Made by a program: the position numbers and the translations under genes. The notes under the pieces are model-generated. The model saw only the letters and a list, made by a program, of their open reading frames with translations. It made no database searches and had not been told where the DNA came from. Below, piece by piece: positions 25,724-36,025 of a DNA stretch of 64,000 nt. The first letter of the stretch is position 1. The number at the start of each line of letters is the position of its first letter. Source of the DNA: Pycnopodia helianthoides (taxonomy: Eukaryota > Echinodermata > Asteroidea > Forcipulatida > Asteriidae); the NCBI GenBank assembly GCA_032158295.1, contig CM063246.1:4989491-5053490 (forward strand), read 5' to 3'.

Positions 25724-27026
25724 GGAGCTGCTGAAGTACAAAAAGTAACTAAGCACAACAAAATTATGTTTACCAGAATAAGGTCACCAGCCAGACTACC
25801 GCGTCACATGTACATGTACAACTTGTGACTAGTATCCTGCTCATTTTGGCTTGGCAGAAAATTGTTAAGCAACATTTTTGGCTTAAGCAGCTCTATGAAA
25901 TTGGGCCCTGGAGCTGCTGAAGTACAAAAAGTAACTAAGCACAACAAAATTATTTTTACCAGAATAAGGTCACCAGCCAGACTACCGCGTCACATGTACA
26001 TGTACAACTTGTGACTAGTATCCTGCTCATTTTGGCTTGGCAGAAAATTGTTAAGCAACATTTTTGGCTTAAGCAGCTCTATGAAATTGGGCCCTGGAGC
26101 TGCTGAAGTACAAAAAGTAACTAAGCACAACAAAATTATTTTTACCAGAATAAGGTCACCAGCCAGACTACCGCGTCACATGTACATGTACAACTTGTGA
26201 CTAGTATCCTGCTCATTTTGGCTTGGCAGAAAATTGTTAAGCAACATTTTTGGCTTAAGCAGCTCTATGAAATTGGGCCCTGGAGCTGCTGAAGTACAAA
26301 AAGTAACTAAGCACAACAAAATTATTTTTACCAGAATAAGGTCACCAGCCAGACTACCGCGTCACATGTACATGTACAACTTGTGACTAGTATCCTGCTC
26401 ATTTTGGCTTGGCAGAAAATTGTTAAGCAACATTTTTGGCTTAAGCAGCTCTATGAAATTGGGCCCTGGAGCTGCTGAAGTACAAAAAGTAACTAAGCAC
26501 AACAAAATTATTTTTACCAGAATAAGGTCACCAGCCAGACTACCGCGTCACATGTACATGTACAACTTGTGACTAGTATCCTGCTCATTTTGGCTTGGCA
26601 GAAAATTGTTAAGCAACATTTTTGGCTTAAGCAGCTCTATGAAATTGGGCCCTGGAGCTGCTGAAGTACAAAAAGTAACTAAGCACAACAAAATTATTTT
26701 TACCAGAATAAGGTCACCAGCCAGACTACCGCGTCACATGTACATGTACAACTTGTGACTAGTATCCTGCTCATTTTGGCTTGGCAGAAAATTGTTAAGC
26801 AACATTTTTGGCTTAAGCAGCTCTATGAAATTGGGCCCTGGAGCTGCTGAAGTACAAAAAGTAACTAAGCACAACAAAATTATTTTTACCAGAATAAGGT
26901 CACCAGCCAGACTACCGCGTCACATGTACATGTACAACTTGTGACTAGTATCCTGCTCATTTTGGCTTGGCAGAAAATTGTTAAGCAACATTTTTGGCTT
27001 AAGCAGCTCTATGAAATTGGGCCCTG
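25724..27026 (+). repeat. Tandem array: seven 186-bp units derived from a family A MITE
   Basis: Units start at 25724, 25910, 26096, 26282, 26468, 26654 and 26840, exactly 186 bp apart, and the array ends at GGGCCCTG near 27026. Units 2-7 look identical; unit 1 differs at a few bases (for example TTATGTTTACC against TTATTTTTACC). Each unit holds an element body plus its right inverted end, while the left end is reduced to GGAGCTGCTGAAG. Near-identity indicates recent amplification or homogenisation. Transcription or centromeric function cannot be judged. Confidence 0.95.
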
Positions 27027-27879
27027 CTTTAGGTAGTAGGGTTTTCCATTTCTGCTCATGTCGCTCACAACGACACAAAGTGCACAACGCACCCAGTCTC
27101 TACTCCATATGTTGTCAGCTTCATTTCCATTCTACTGTATTTTCTTGCAGCCTTGCCAATGCTTTTAAGTACTTGTACATCTCAATGCGTCAGAACAGGT
27201 TGTTCTCCCACACGCTCCTGGGGGAAAAGCCCTAAGACTGCTGATATCACCAAATCGTGGTCAATGGCGTGATGCCGGCCTCTATTCATGAAATTTGAGG
27301 TGTCTTTTATTGGAGCCCTAATTGACAACATTGATTCTCATCACCATGGGATCCCATTCTCCCCACAAACTGAAAAGGTTGACCCTTGACACGCCCCCGA
27401 CCTGCTCACTGCGGTGGACCCGCTGGTTCCCTGCAGATGGTCCATTCCTGAGCATCTTAGTTGTCTGGGAGTCGCTTATTTCACAGATCGGGTTATCCCA
27501 TCAAGAGAGAGACAGAGAGAAAGGGAGAGAGTAACATATCGTTGCATTTAAGTAAGAAAACAGGTGCCGATTTGTATTAAGGGTACCCATCCCTGAGAAA
27601 TGGAATCCGATTTAAAGATTTGTCTAAACAAGCGGACAGATCCAGGGGTTTCTTTTTTTTTAAATGCCACGCCATTGATCGGTCTGGTGCTGGCTACAGC
27701 TTCCAGGGTCAGGTATAATGTGCTGAATTTTGCCTGGACTAAAATGTCCGCCCGTCCACCATCCTGTGACACTTTGTAGTCGTGACCACTGATCGAATAT
27801 CAGCTACCCGATATCTTTACCTGTGTTTCGTGTTTTTTTAAGGGAAAATGAAGCCTGCCCGTTACCGGAGTGCTTTTAA

Positions 27880-28015
27880 TTTTGTGTTTTATTTATTTAT
27901 GGAGGACAATGATGGTTTAGTAACTAAAGCATTGAGATGAAGTCATTGCGGTTAATTGTTAGTTGTAAGTGCACTTTGTGTAAATCGCTCATGCAGTATT
28001 AATTTGTCATCGCAA
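27880..28015. promoter_or_regulatory. Candidate conserved noncoding element
   Basis: A repeat-free stretch with GGAGGACAATGATGGTTTAG, GCGGTTAATTGTTAGTTG and GCAGTATTAATTTGTCATCG. No ORF. Called from texture only. Confidence 0.22.
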
Positions 28016-28017
28016 TT

Positions 28018-28205
28018 CAGGCATGATATGTCTCCTACTTAAAAGTCTGCTTTCCGATTGTTTTGCCCTCTGAAAAATCAGCACATTTTTTATTAAATAG
28101 CCTTAAAAGTCTATAAAAGCCTATACATATGTGCCACGTGTACATGTATGTCAGCCTTTATACTAAATAAAATTTGTCCTACAGTTTTTCCAAGGGCCAA
28201 ATATG
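28018..28205 (+). repeat. Family G element (copy 2)
   Basis: CAGGCATGATATGTCTCCTA, GTTTTGCCCTCTGAAAAATC and CTAAATAAAATTTGTCCTAC correspond in order to the copy at 7597. Confidence 0.62.
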
Positions 28206-28265
28206 CCTTATAAGTTATTTATGTACACTGGGCTCGAAAATATTCACTGGATTACTGGTCTGAGT

Positions 28266-28715
28266 CCAGAGCTCATTTTCATAGAGTTGCTTAAGCAGAC
28301 AATTTTGTTCAACATTTTTCCGCTAAGCAAACATACAATGTAAGAAGGATACCAGTCACAAATGGTACACGTGACATGGGGTTTTGGCTGGTAACCGTAT
28401 TTTGGTATACGCATAGTTTTTTTTAAATGCTTTTAAACTCCTTTTCCTCCTAAAGCAGCTCCATGTAATTGGGTGTAGAGTTCGGCCAGGTTTTAGTCAT
28501 TTTTAAGGACCTTTTAGACTTCATTAGTTTGGTGTTTTCAAGTCTATAGGCCCCCTAAATCTCTGCTAAGCAGAAATGAGCAGGATACCAGTCACAAAGT
28601 GTACATGTGACATGGTAGTTTGGCTGGTAATCTTATTCTGGTAAGCATCATTTTTGTTGTGCTCAGCTACTTTTTGTGTGCTTTAATTTAAAGCAGCTCT
28701 ATGAAATTGGGCCCT
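28266..28715. repeat. Two diverged family A MITEs
   Basis: 28266-28476 retains CATTTTCATAGAGTTGCTTA and a decayed right end CAGCTCCATGTAATTGG. 28552-28715 lacks the left terminus but keeps the body in inverse order (GAGCAGGATACCAGTCACAA, TTTTTGTTGTGCTCAGCTAC) and the right end AGCTCTATGAAATTGGGCCC. Confidence 0.75.
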
Positions 28716-29289
28716 GGTAGTGGCACATGGATTTTTCTCATCATAAACTGTGTTGCCCATTTCATGGGGTTCCCAGCTTTTAAGGAAAATGGTCAGCAGT
28801 CACACAGCAAAATACAATGTGAATGTATACATGTACCTCAATATGGCAAGAACATGTAACAAATATATTTCAAACTTATGCAGGGAGAGTAATTTATAGA
28901 GTGACAGAATCAACCACCCAGGTGATAATTTAATTAATAAATAATTGCCCACATTTGAAACGCAATGTTCAAACCGTTAGGGTGGTTGTTAGCCATCGCT
29001 ATTGGAACCAATGGGTAGTACGTGTGTGTAATGCTGTAGTTTTTATTTCTCTGCAGTTCAATTTTTGTCTAACAAGATATGTACATGTATTTGTTTGTGG
29101 TTTTGGCACAGTTCTCAAAAACTTCAGACTGACTGACTACAGAAGCCTAATTTTAATGTATATTTATTCAATACATTTTTTATAGTGAAATGCATTTCAA
29201 AGTATTTTTGCCGTCACCTCTTACTTTTAATCACAATAAGCAGTTGTATATTACCAGAAGTGCGGAATAATTTACACATTGCATCGTGG

Positions 29290-29565
29290 ATTCACTACAT
29301 TAGAATTCATTCTGCATACCCAGCCCATGCCTCATCATCCCAAGCACAGATCATGTACCAGCTACACCACGATGGCTTGCCATGTTGCCGTCACGGCACA
29401 GCCATTACCCTGAATGCATACCAATGCCGGCCTGCCGCAGCCCGGCACCAGCGAGCCCTTAATCGCCGCAGTCAATTCAACGCGGCAATATCTGCCAGTG
29501 TCAATTTGGAATTGGCTGGCAGATCATTAGGCTGCTCTCCACCGTTCGCTCTCTCTCTCTGCTGA
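29290..29565. promoter_or_regulatory. Candidate conserved noncoding element, GC-rich relative to flanks
   Basis: An island without repeat similarity. It includes CCGGCCTGCCGCAGCCCGGC, TTAATCGCCGCAGTCAATTC and a nested inverted repeat TGCCAG…CAATT…AATTG…CTGGCA at 29493-29521. A 126-codon frame crosses it but lacks splice context and similarity to anything I know. Most likely a cis-regulatory element; an unrecognised exon is the alternative. Confidence 0.33.
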
Positions 29566-30526
29566 CTGTCAGACTGTTTGCATGTCTAATTAGAATGTTC
29601 ATACTAGAGGTTTGGATAATGTCTGTACAGGTGCAATGGTGTTAACGGGGTGTGGCATCTCATTGCATACATGTAGAGTCAACTCTCTCGTGTGGTTTAT
29701 TGTATCATTATCATACATGTGTATATGTACATCAGAGTTCTATCCAGAATTTGTCAAAACTGTAGGGCATTCTGGACCCACATTTTGGAAGTTTGGCCAA
29801 AGCACGCTGAATTGAAACGAGGTCCCCTGAATGTTTTCTACTTGGTGTTTTATCTTTGGTTTTAAAAAGCCCTACTGTGCAATCTGAGGCATTCTAAATG
29901 GTGATAATTTAATTAATAAATATTGATGATTGTTGTAAAATTTATCTCAAGCCCCATCCCCCAAAAAGAAAAAAACAAACATATTTTTGTATTATTATTA
30001 TTTATTTGTTTGCGTATCGGCCCTAATTCACACGTACCGTCATGCAAATTGCACATATCGACCCAATACGCTAGCTTGTTCGTAGGGGGAGCCCTGTACA
30101 TAGTGCAAGCAACAAGGACTAATTTTACAACTCTGTTATTAGGCAGAAAGTAATGCCAGACAAACATACACATTTGCTATTTTAGCAAAAGTCTTAAAAG
30201 GAAAACAATGTCGATGCATTGCACACTAAGCTGGCCATCTCACTTGAAATACAACTCACAAGGGTTCGTTTCCTGAGCAAAGATCACTTCCACTGGAAAC
30301 TGAGAATGTCTACGGGAATAGTAATTGAGGTGACATTAATAAAAAATATTATTGAAGCATTCAAACTGTTCTACTCTTGGTCGTATTTTCCATTGGGAGT
30401 AAGTCAGCCATTTTAAAACTCTTCAACTGCATGGGTTTATAATGTGGCACTACTGGACACAATTTATATGACGTGTAGGTCCATTCATATTGTACATGTA
30501 CCCTAGTGTTAGCCGGAGAGGTGCTT

Positions 30527-30650
30527 TTTGGACGCCCTGTTTTAAATTTGGACACCCTGTTTTATCTTACGTTTACATGTAAATGTGTTGAAAGATAACA
30601 ATTTGGACACCCTGTTTTTTTAATTTCCAGCAAATTTGGACACCCTTTTA
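30527..30650 (+). repeat. Degenerate short tandem repeat (TTGGACACCCTGTTTT units)
   Basis: Four to five spaced copies of TTGGACACCCTGTTTT or TTGGACGCCCTGTTTT separated by AT-rich filler. Noncoding. Confidence 0.7.
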
Positions 30651-31613
30651 CCCAAATCCTGGCTAAAATCACGGGCTAGTCACCACTGCATGACAATGAC
30701 ATGCAGGATGGCATAGGTTTTTTGTATCTATCATTCAACTCTAAACCACTTAGAGGATATGACTTGGTTAGACTCAGGGACAGTAGGAGGGCTTCCAGGG
30801 TATGGAGTATTACATGTAGGAACTGTCTGTGTTTCCCTGGTAATATATCCAGGGTCCAAAAAAGCCTTCTAAGCAAAAATTGTAACAGGGCACCAGTTGC
30901 AACAGTGTGTACGTCATGGTATTTTGGCCGGTTACCTGTTTCTGCTTGGCAATATTTTGTCTGCGTTTACCAGGTTTTGTTAGACCCTTAATCATTGCGC
31001 ATGAATTTCATTGCTTAGAAAATCTGTGTACACAAAAACTATAGTATGTTTATTTGATTTGATTCTATTTTATTTTAATTTTGTATTTATCATTGAATTT
31101 TTTTATTTTCTTTCTTCTTGGGGATACATTTTTTTTAAATGATCAAAGCATAGTTTCTTACTTTAGTGAAAATGGATTCTGATAATTCTTACACAGTATA
31201 CTGCAGTATTTCACCTGTTCACCAATGTGATTTAGTCAGTGAGTAAATGAAGGTAGTTGTTTACCAGTGCGTTCCCGACCATATCCTCTCTCTATTATTA
31301 ATGCACCAGTGATTAAGAATGACAATAAAACCCGCGTCAATGGACTTTAATAGACACACATTTGGCTTGATGCACAGTTTTACTCCACCGCCTACACAAA
31401 GACATAAAAACATGCATGCATGGATTGTGGTGATGCTGTACACGTTACTGGTACACATAATTACACACTTTACGACTGAACTGAACTGAAATGTACAGTT
31501 ACCAGTAAGCATAGATAAATTGATGGATACCATCTATTGGGGACATCAATTGATATCAACATTAAAGGATACGTAGTCCTACATTGATATCAACAGTAAA
31601 GTGAAATAGCAAG

Positions 31614-31782
31614 GCAGGCCTGGAATTACACGGAGGCCACAGAGGCCATAGCCTTTGTTGCTCCTGGTCTTGGCCTTGCTGCCCCTTCAAAAAGGTTTCA
31701 CAGACTTTAAGATTTTCCAATGGAAGTGCCCTTTGCAGAATGAAAATGGCCTTGCCCCCTCAAAGATGAAACTCTAGGACTG
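31614..31782 (+). repeat. Family B element (copy 5)
   Basis: Complete plus-orientation copy: CAGGCCTGGAATTACACGG at the left, CTCAAAGATGAAACTCTAGG at the right, with GGTCTTGGCCTTGCTGCCCC inside. Confidence 0.77.
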
Positions 31783-31929
31783 GCAAGCCATGTCCTGCTG
31801 GCTAGTCACTGAAGAAAGTAAGGCGAACCCTGTTGATATCATGTAAAGTGATCGCCCTCGATTTTTTTCAGTCACTAGCCCGCAGGACTTGGCTTGCTGT
31901 TTCACTGGTCCACCAGCCTTTTCACTGGT

Positions 31930-32324
31930 CCATACATCGTATTAGGGATGCTTTGGCGTGTCGTGTTTCTGTTCAGCAGAGTGTGGGTTCGAGTCCCAGT
32001 CGTGACGCTTGTGTCCTTAAGCAAGACACTTAACCATTATTGCTGTGTCCTTCGGATGGGACGTAAAGCCGTTGGTCCCGTGTGTTGTGTAATGCACGTA
32101 AAAGAACCCAGTGCACTTATCGAAAAGAGAAGGGGTTCGCCCCGGTGTTCCTGGTTTGATTGGCAGCATATTGCGCCACAGCACCTTGTAAACCATTACA
32201 TTGTGCTATTAGGTCTCAAACTTCAAAAAGTAGCTCCACATATATACCTTGTAGGAAAATACTGACTGTTGAAGCGCCTTGAGCGTCACTGAGTGACGGA
32301 TATGAGCACTATATAAGAAGCCAC

Positions 32325-32358
<34 letters not shown>

Positions 32359-32360
32359 TT
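31930..32360 (+). repeat. tRNA-derived SINE, near full length, with (ATT)n tail
   Basis: B-box GTGGGTTCGAGTCCCAGTCG. The body has AAGCAAGACACTTAACCATT, GGGACGTAAAGCCGTTGGTC and AAGGGGTTCGCCCCGGTGTT. The 3' end GCGCCTTGAGCGTCACTGAG…ACTATATAAGAAGCCAC is followed by ATT repeats (32325-32358). Ending in a simple repeat after a conserved 3' tail suggests mobilisation by an L2/CR1-type LINE (family knowledge). Related pieces are at 22268, 36290(-), 38563 and 39325(-). Confidence 0.85.
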
Positions 32361-32999
32361 CAACACTAAACTAGCCAGCAGGACCACTTGAAGAAAATTT
32401 GGACTGGTCCTCAGATGTTTTACCTGGCATTTGGCAAGCGGACTGATGTTAAGGAAGAATGCAGTATAGGCTACTACACGATAATTGATGTAAAGGCTGA
32501 AACGATTTTTCATGTGAAGGAAAATAAAGTCAATGAATAGAACACTGTAATTAAGGTCATCATCTAAAAGCAAACTGTTGATTTGTAATCTGAAAGTGCA
32601 CAGACACACTGTGTGCTAAAATTATCCCTTTAAAATGATGAGTTTGATTGTTATGCTAACCTCTTGTCACGGTAGAGACAATGGGATAGAGTAAAAGGGA
32701 AGAGCAGGAGACGTCTGACTGTAGTCTAAATACTGGGTATGGGAAACGCTCTTAGTCTGGGGGTCAACAACAATGGATTGCTATTGTGTACACATGTACA
32801 TGACCTAGAGTGTGCAACTTGTCATTAGAGGACCTTCATTTTTTTGTCTGCCTAAGATCAACTGATGTTATGGATTCAATTTGTTAATCGTCAAAACAGA
32901 TTGGCAAGATTTATTTGTTAGATCGTAGAGGATGAATGATAACCAAGGGAAATGTTATTAAACGCAGTTTCCATAATATTATAACAATAAACGATGCTT

Positions 33000-33385
33000 A
33001 AAGGCAGGATGTACTTTCGGTAATTGTTAAGGACTAGTATCATCACTTGGTGTAGACCAACATTATATGCATAACATAACAAACTTATACAAGTTTGGGC
33101 TCAATTGGTCATCAAGGTTGAAACTTTGAAAGAAAATAATGAAAGAAAAAATACCCGTGTTGCATAGAAATGTGTGCTTTCAGATGCCAGAGAAAGGCTT
33201 CATGCATGAAGCCCTTCCCAGAGATTCAAATATTTGTGTGAGAAATTGTCTCTTTCTCAAAAACTACATTACTTCATTTCTCACAATTTTTTTAATACAA
33301 TCAGCAGCTCTCAGGTGCTCCTTACCAAGTTAACTTTTTGGGGGTAATGTATTTCCTGAGTAATTACTAAAAGTGCACCGGAGTC
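33000..33385 (-). repeat. Family C element (copy)
   Basis: AAAGGCAGGATGTACTTTCGG to GTAATTACTAAAAGTGCACC, with TCATCACTTGGTGTAGACCA, CAATTGGTCATCAAGGTTG and TCTTTCTCAAAAACTACATT. Similar to 40235-40615 and, inverted, to 34369-34734. Confidence 0.75.
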
Positions 33386-33420
33386 CCAATGTGCTGTGTA
33401 CAAAAACAGTGTAGTCAAAA

Positions 33421-33564
33421 TTAGAGAAGAAATTTGTCAATATTGAACAAGTTAGTTTTGAGAATGTATTTGAATTGATCCAGAGTTTGTGCACCTTTGA
33501 TGTTTTGGGGGAGTTTGTTCCAAAGAGTGGTAGATGATGCAGAAAAAGCTCGCTCAATCTGAGA
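33421..33564 (-). pseudogene. Non-LTR retrotransposon fragment: C-terminal tail of reverse transcriptase
   Basis: On the minus strand a 47-codon frame ends at a stop (33421-33423) and reads IERAFSASSTTLWNKLPQNI followed by …LDQFKYILKTNLF. The pattern RAFS-x-(A/S)-x-x-LWN-x-LP-x-x-I…L-x-x-FK-x-x-LKT-x-LF is the usual C-terminus of CR1/L2/Jockey-type LINE proteins. The rest of the element is absent, so it is a dead 5'-truncated copy. Confidence 0.7.
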
Positions 33565-33919
33565 GCTTACTGATAATAAAGTTTATGCCCGTATGATATT
33601 TTATTTACAGGTTTAAAAACTAGATAATTTAACATGGGCTGCATAAATGTACATTGTATTGCTACACGTGACTGTACATGTACTTGAACATCTGAATGGA
33701 CATATAGGGCCTAGTACATATTAAGAAAAATAAATATGAGACTTGTTAAGACATGTACATTTACATGACTACAAAATAAGAACCGCACATGTGCTGTACA
33801 TTTCATTTTAGTCTTGATGTTGTTATTTTGAAAGAAAATTGACATGTACGTATTTCTGTCATTTCTGTGATTTGATAAGTACATTCAAGTGTTCTTAGGA
33901 ATGTACATTGTCTAGATAA

Positions 33920-34035
33920 TCACCTTCGGGTCAATCTCTGTGGAATGATTTCCTCTCCATCTCGGACAAGATAACACATATTTTATGACCAGCTTCATAA
34001 CTGATTTGAAAACTCATTTTGTTTGTGTAATCTGC
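33920..34035 (+). pseudogene. Possible second LINE reverse-transcriptase tail, frame-broken
   Basis: SLWNDFLSISDKITHIL, then after a stop and frame shift SFITDLKTHFVCV. This loosely fits the LWN-x-L…LKT-x-LF tail signature seen at 33421-33564. Too decayed for more than a suggestion. Confidence 0.3.
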
Positions 34036-34368
34036 GAGCCTTGTAATTACCTTGGGTGGGTGTGGTTTCTAAGTAATTAGTTATTTGCATAGTCTGATGC
34101 GCCAGGACTAGGAGTGTTTTTCTGACATACACTGTACACGGTGCATTGCAAATATGTCCATTATTATTCATATTTATCATCATGCATTTATTGTGCACGT
34201 ACAATGTAGGCATACATACATGTATGTCAGTGGTGCACATTACATGTAACCGTACAGTACAGTATTTGGGCTCTACAGCCCTCTGATGTTTACAATTTAT
34301 TAAGCAGGGCAGGTAGCTTTCAGTTAAAAATTGCCCTAATACAAATGCGCTGAGAGTAGGCCCCTATT

Positions 34369-34734
34369 AAAGGCAGGATGTACTTTTGATAGTTACTCCA
34401 CTAGTTAATGACCATAAAAACTTACTTAGTATAAAGCACTGGAGAGCTGTTGATATTATAAAGCATTGTTAGAAACGACCCCCTTTGAAGTAATGTAGTT
34501 TTTGAGAAAGAGGTAATTTTTCACCCAAGATTTTGATTCAGAGAATCTCAGGCATCTGCACGCACACGATTCTATGCAACAAGGGTGTTTTTTCCTTCTT
34601 CGTTATTTTCTTGCAACTTCGATGACCAATCAAGCGCAAAATTTCATAGGTTTGTTATTTTATGCATATGTTGGGATGCACCAGGTGAGGATACTGGTCT
34701 TTGACATCTACCAAAAGTACACCCTGCCTTTAAA
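34369..34734 (+). repeat. Family C element (copy)
   Basis: AAAGGCAGGATGTACTTTTG to AAAAGTACACCCTGCCTTT inverted ends, with GTAGTTTTTGAGAAAGAGGT, CTATGCAACAAGGGTGTTTT and TAGGTTTGTTATTTTATGC. Complete. Confidence 0.78.
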
Positions 34735-35940
34735 TGTCAGATACACATGTACCTGACTGGTTGATTTTTGCATTGATTCAACATTGCCCGTATTATGATC
34801 AATAGAAAGTGAAGAACGGGTTAAAGTCCACTGATAATTCCATATTCATTATACAGTAGAGTGGGCAGCGTGCAGGTAATTGCACACTCCACACCACACA
34901 GGTGAATTCGTACTCCCCTGAACCCCTTTTGTGATAATATATTGTCTTTGCTCGCCGTTGTATAAATGAAGCCACATGTCCGAGTGCTTAGGAAGTCATG
35001 CATGTGTTGTCCTGGGTAAGTCGGATGTCTAAACAAACCGTGCAAAACATGTCTGCGGCCAGCTGGCCGGCTGTTTGGTTGCGTTTGACTCGAGGCGGTG
35101 TGGCGGTATTTTGTGCATAACAACATGGGGTCCTCCGTTGGAGTTGCTGACGTCTTGCTAGAGTCTGATGAACTGTGGCTTATTGAATGTAAACAGTAGT
35201 GATTTTGCATTTTACACTCTGATTGTACAGGTGTAACATTTACATAAGTAATATTTTATAATTAGAAATTGAGGGATGTAAATTGATTGAGATTTAAAAA
35301 ATATATTTTTAAACACTATTATTAGATAAACATAAAATGTACATACAGTTCTTTATAATTTTTTAATAAATGTACTTTTTATCAAATGATTTGTAGATAT
35401 TGCAGCGTTAGCTACCACTGCAATCATCAGAATAGTAAACAAATAAATTGTTAATAATTACCAACAATTCTACAAAATACAAACAATTACTAACATATTA
35501 AACAAACTGAGAAATATTTGTACAAAACAAGTTTTCTAAGCAATGAAATTCTTATGAGATGAGCGAAGGCCCAATAAGCACAGACAAACATTGCTAAGCA
35601 GAAACAGGTAACCTGCTAAATTGTCTTGAAATACACATTGTTTGATTGATGCTCTGTTAAAGTTTTGCTTAGCATTGTTTTTTTGGCTGTAAGGCTTTTT
35701 TCAGATTGAAAGTAATCGATTTACATATTTTTTGAATAATTGCCAATCAAGTACTTTGTCTTTTAAAGTGAAACCTTCAACCAATTTATTGATAGTTGTA
35801 ATCTGTCAATGGCCTATTAATTGGTTTCCTGTATCGCTGATAAATTGTTATATAGTTCCGCACTGTGTGGATCATCTTCATATGTTGTCATATCAATTGT
35901 TGTAATCCATTCCTATTTTGATTGCATTGTCTTCCTGCAG

Positions 35941-36025
35941 GTGCTACTAAGGAGCTTGGTGCCTCTCTGACCAGGATGTGTATCCGACACAAGACCATTG
36001 AACTCAAGCTCAAGTCTTTTACCAA
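35941..36025 (+). CDS. MTSS1: MTSS1 exon: I-BAR domain, first visible exon
   Basis: It follows a good acceptor (polypyrimidine then CTTCCTGCAG) and ends before GTAGGT. It enters with two nucleotides of a split codon (Gly expected) and leaves two nucleotides that complete Asn with the next exon. The peptide reads ATKELGASLTRMCIRHKTIE and continues LKLKSFT, aligning with human MTSS1 around residues 70-100 (…EIGSALTRMCMRH…). This is a helix of the I-BAR bundle. The upstream exons for residues 1-70 were searched for by eye in 1-35940 and not found. Confidence 0.93.

Noticed and set aside
25724..27026. CRISPR-like regular repeat array
   Set aside because: No unique spacers: units are contiguous 186-bp copies, and the DNA is eukaryotic.
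29185..29565. 126-codon plus-strand open frame over the GC-rich island
   Set aside because: Not supported as coding by similarity or splice sites; kept only as a candidate regulatory element.
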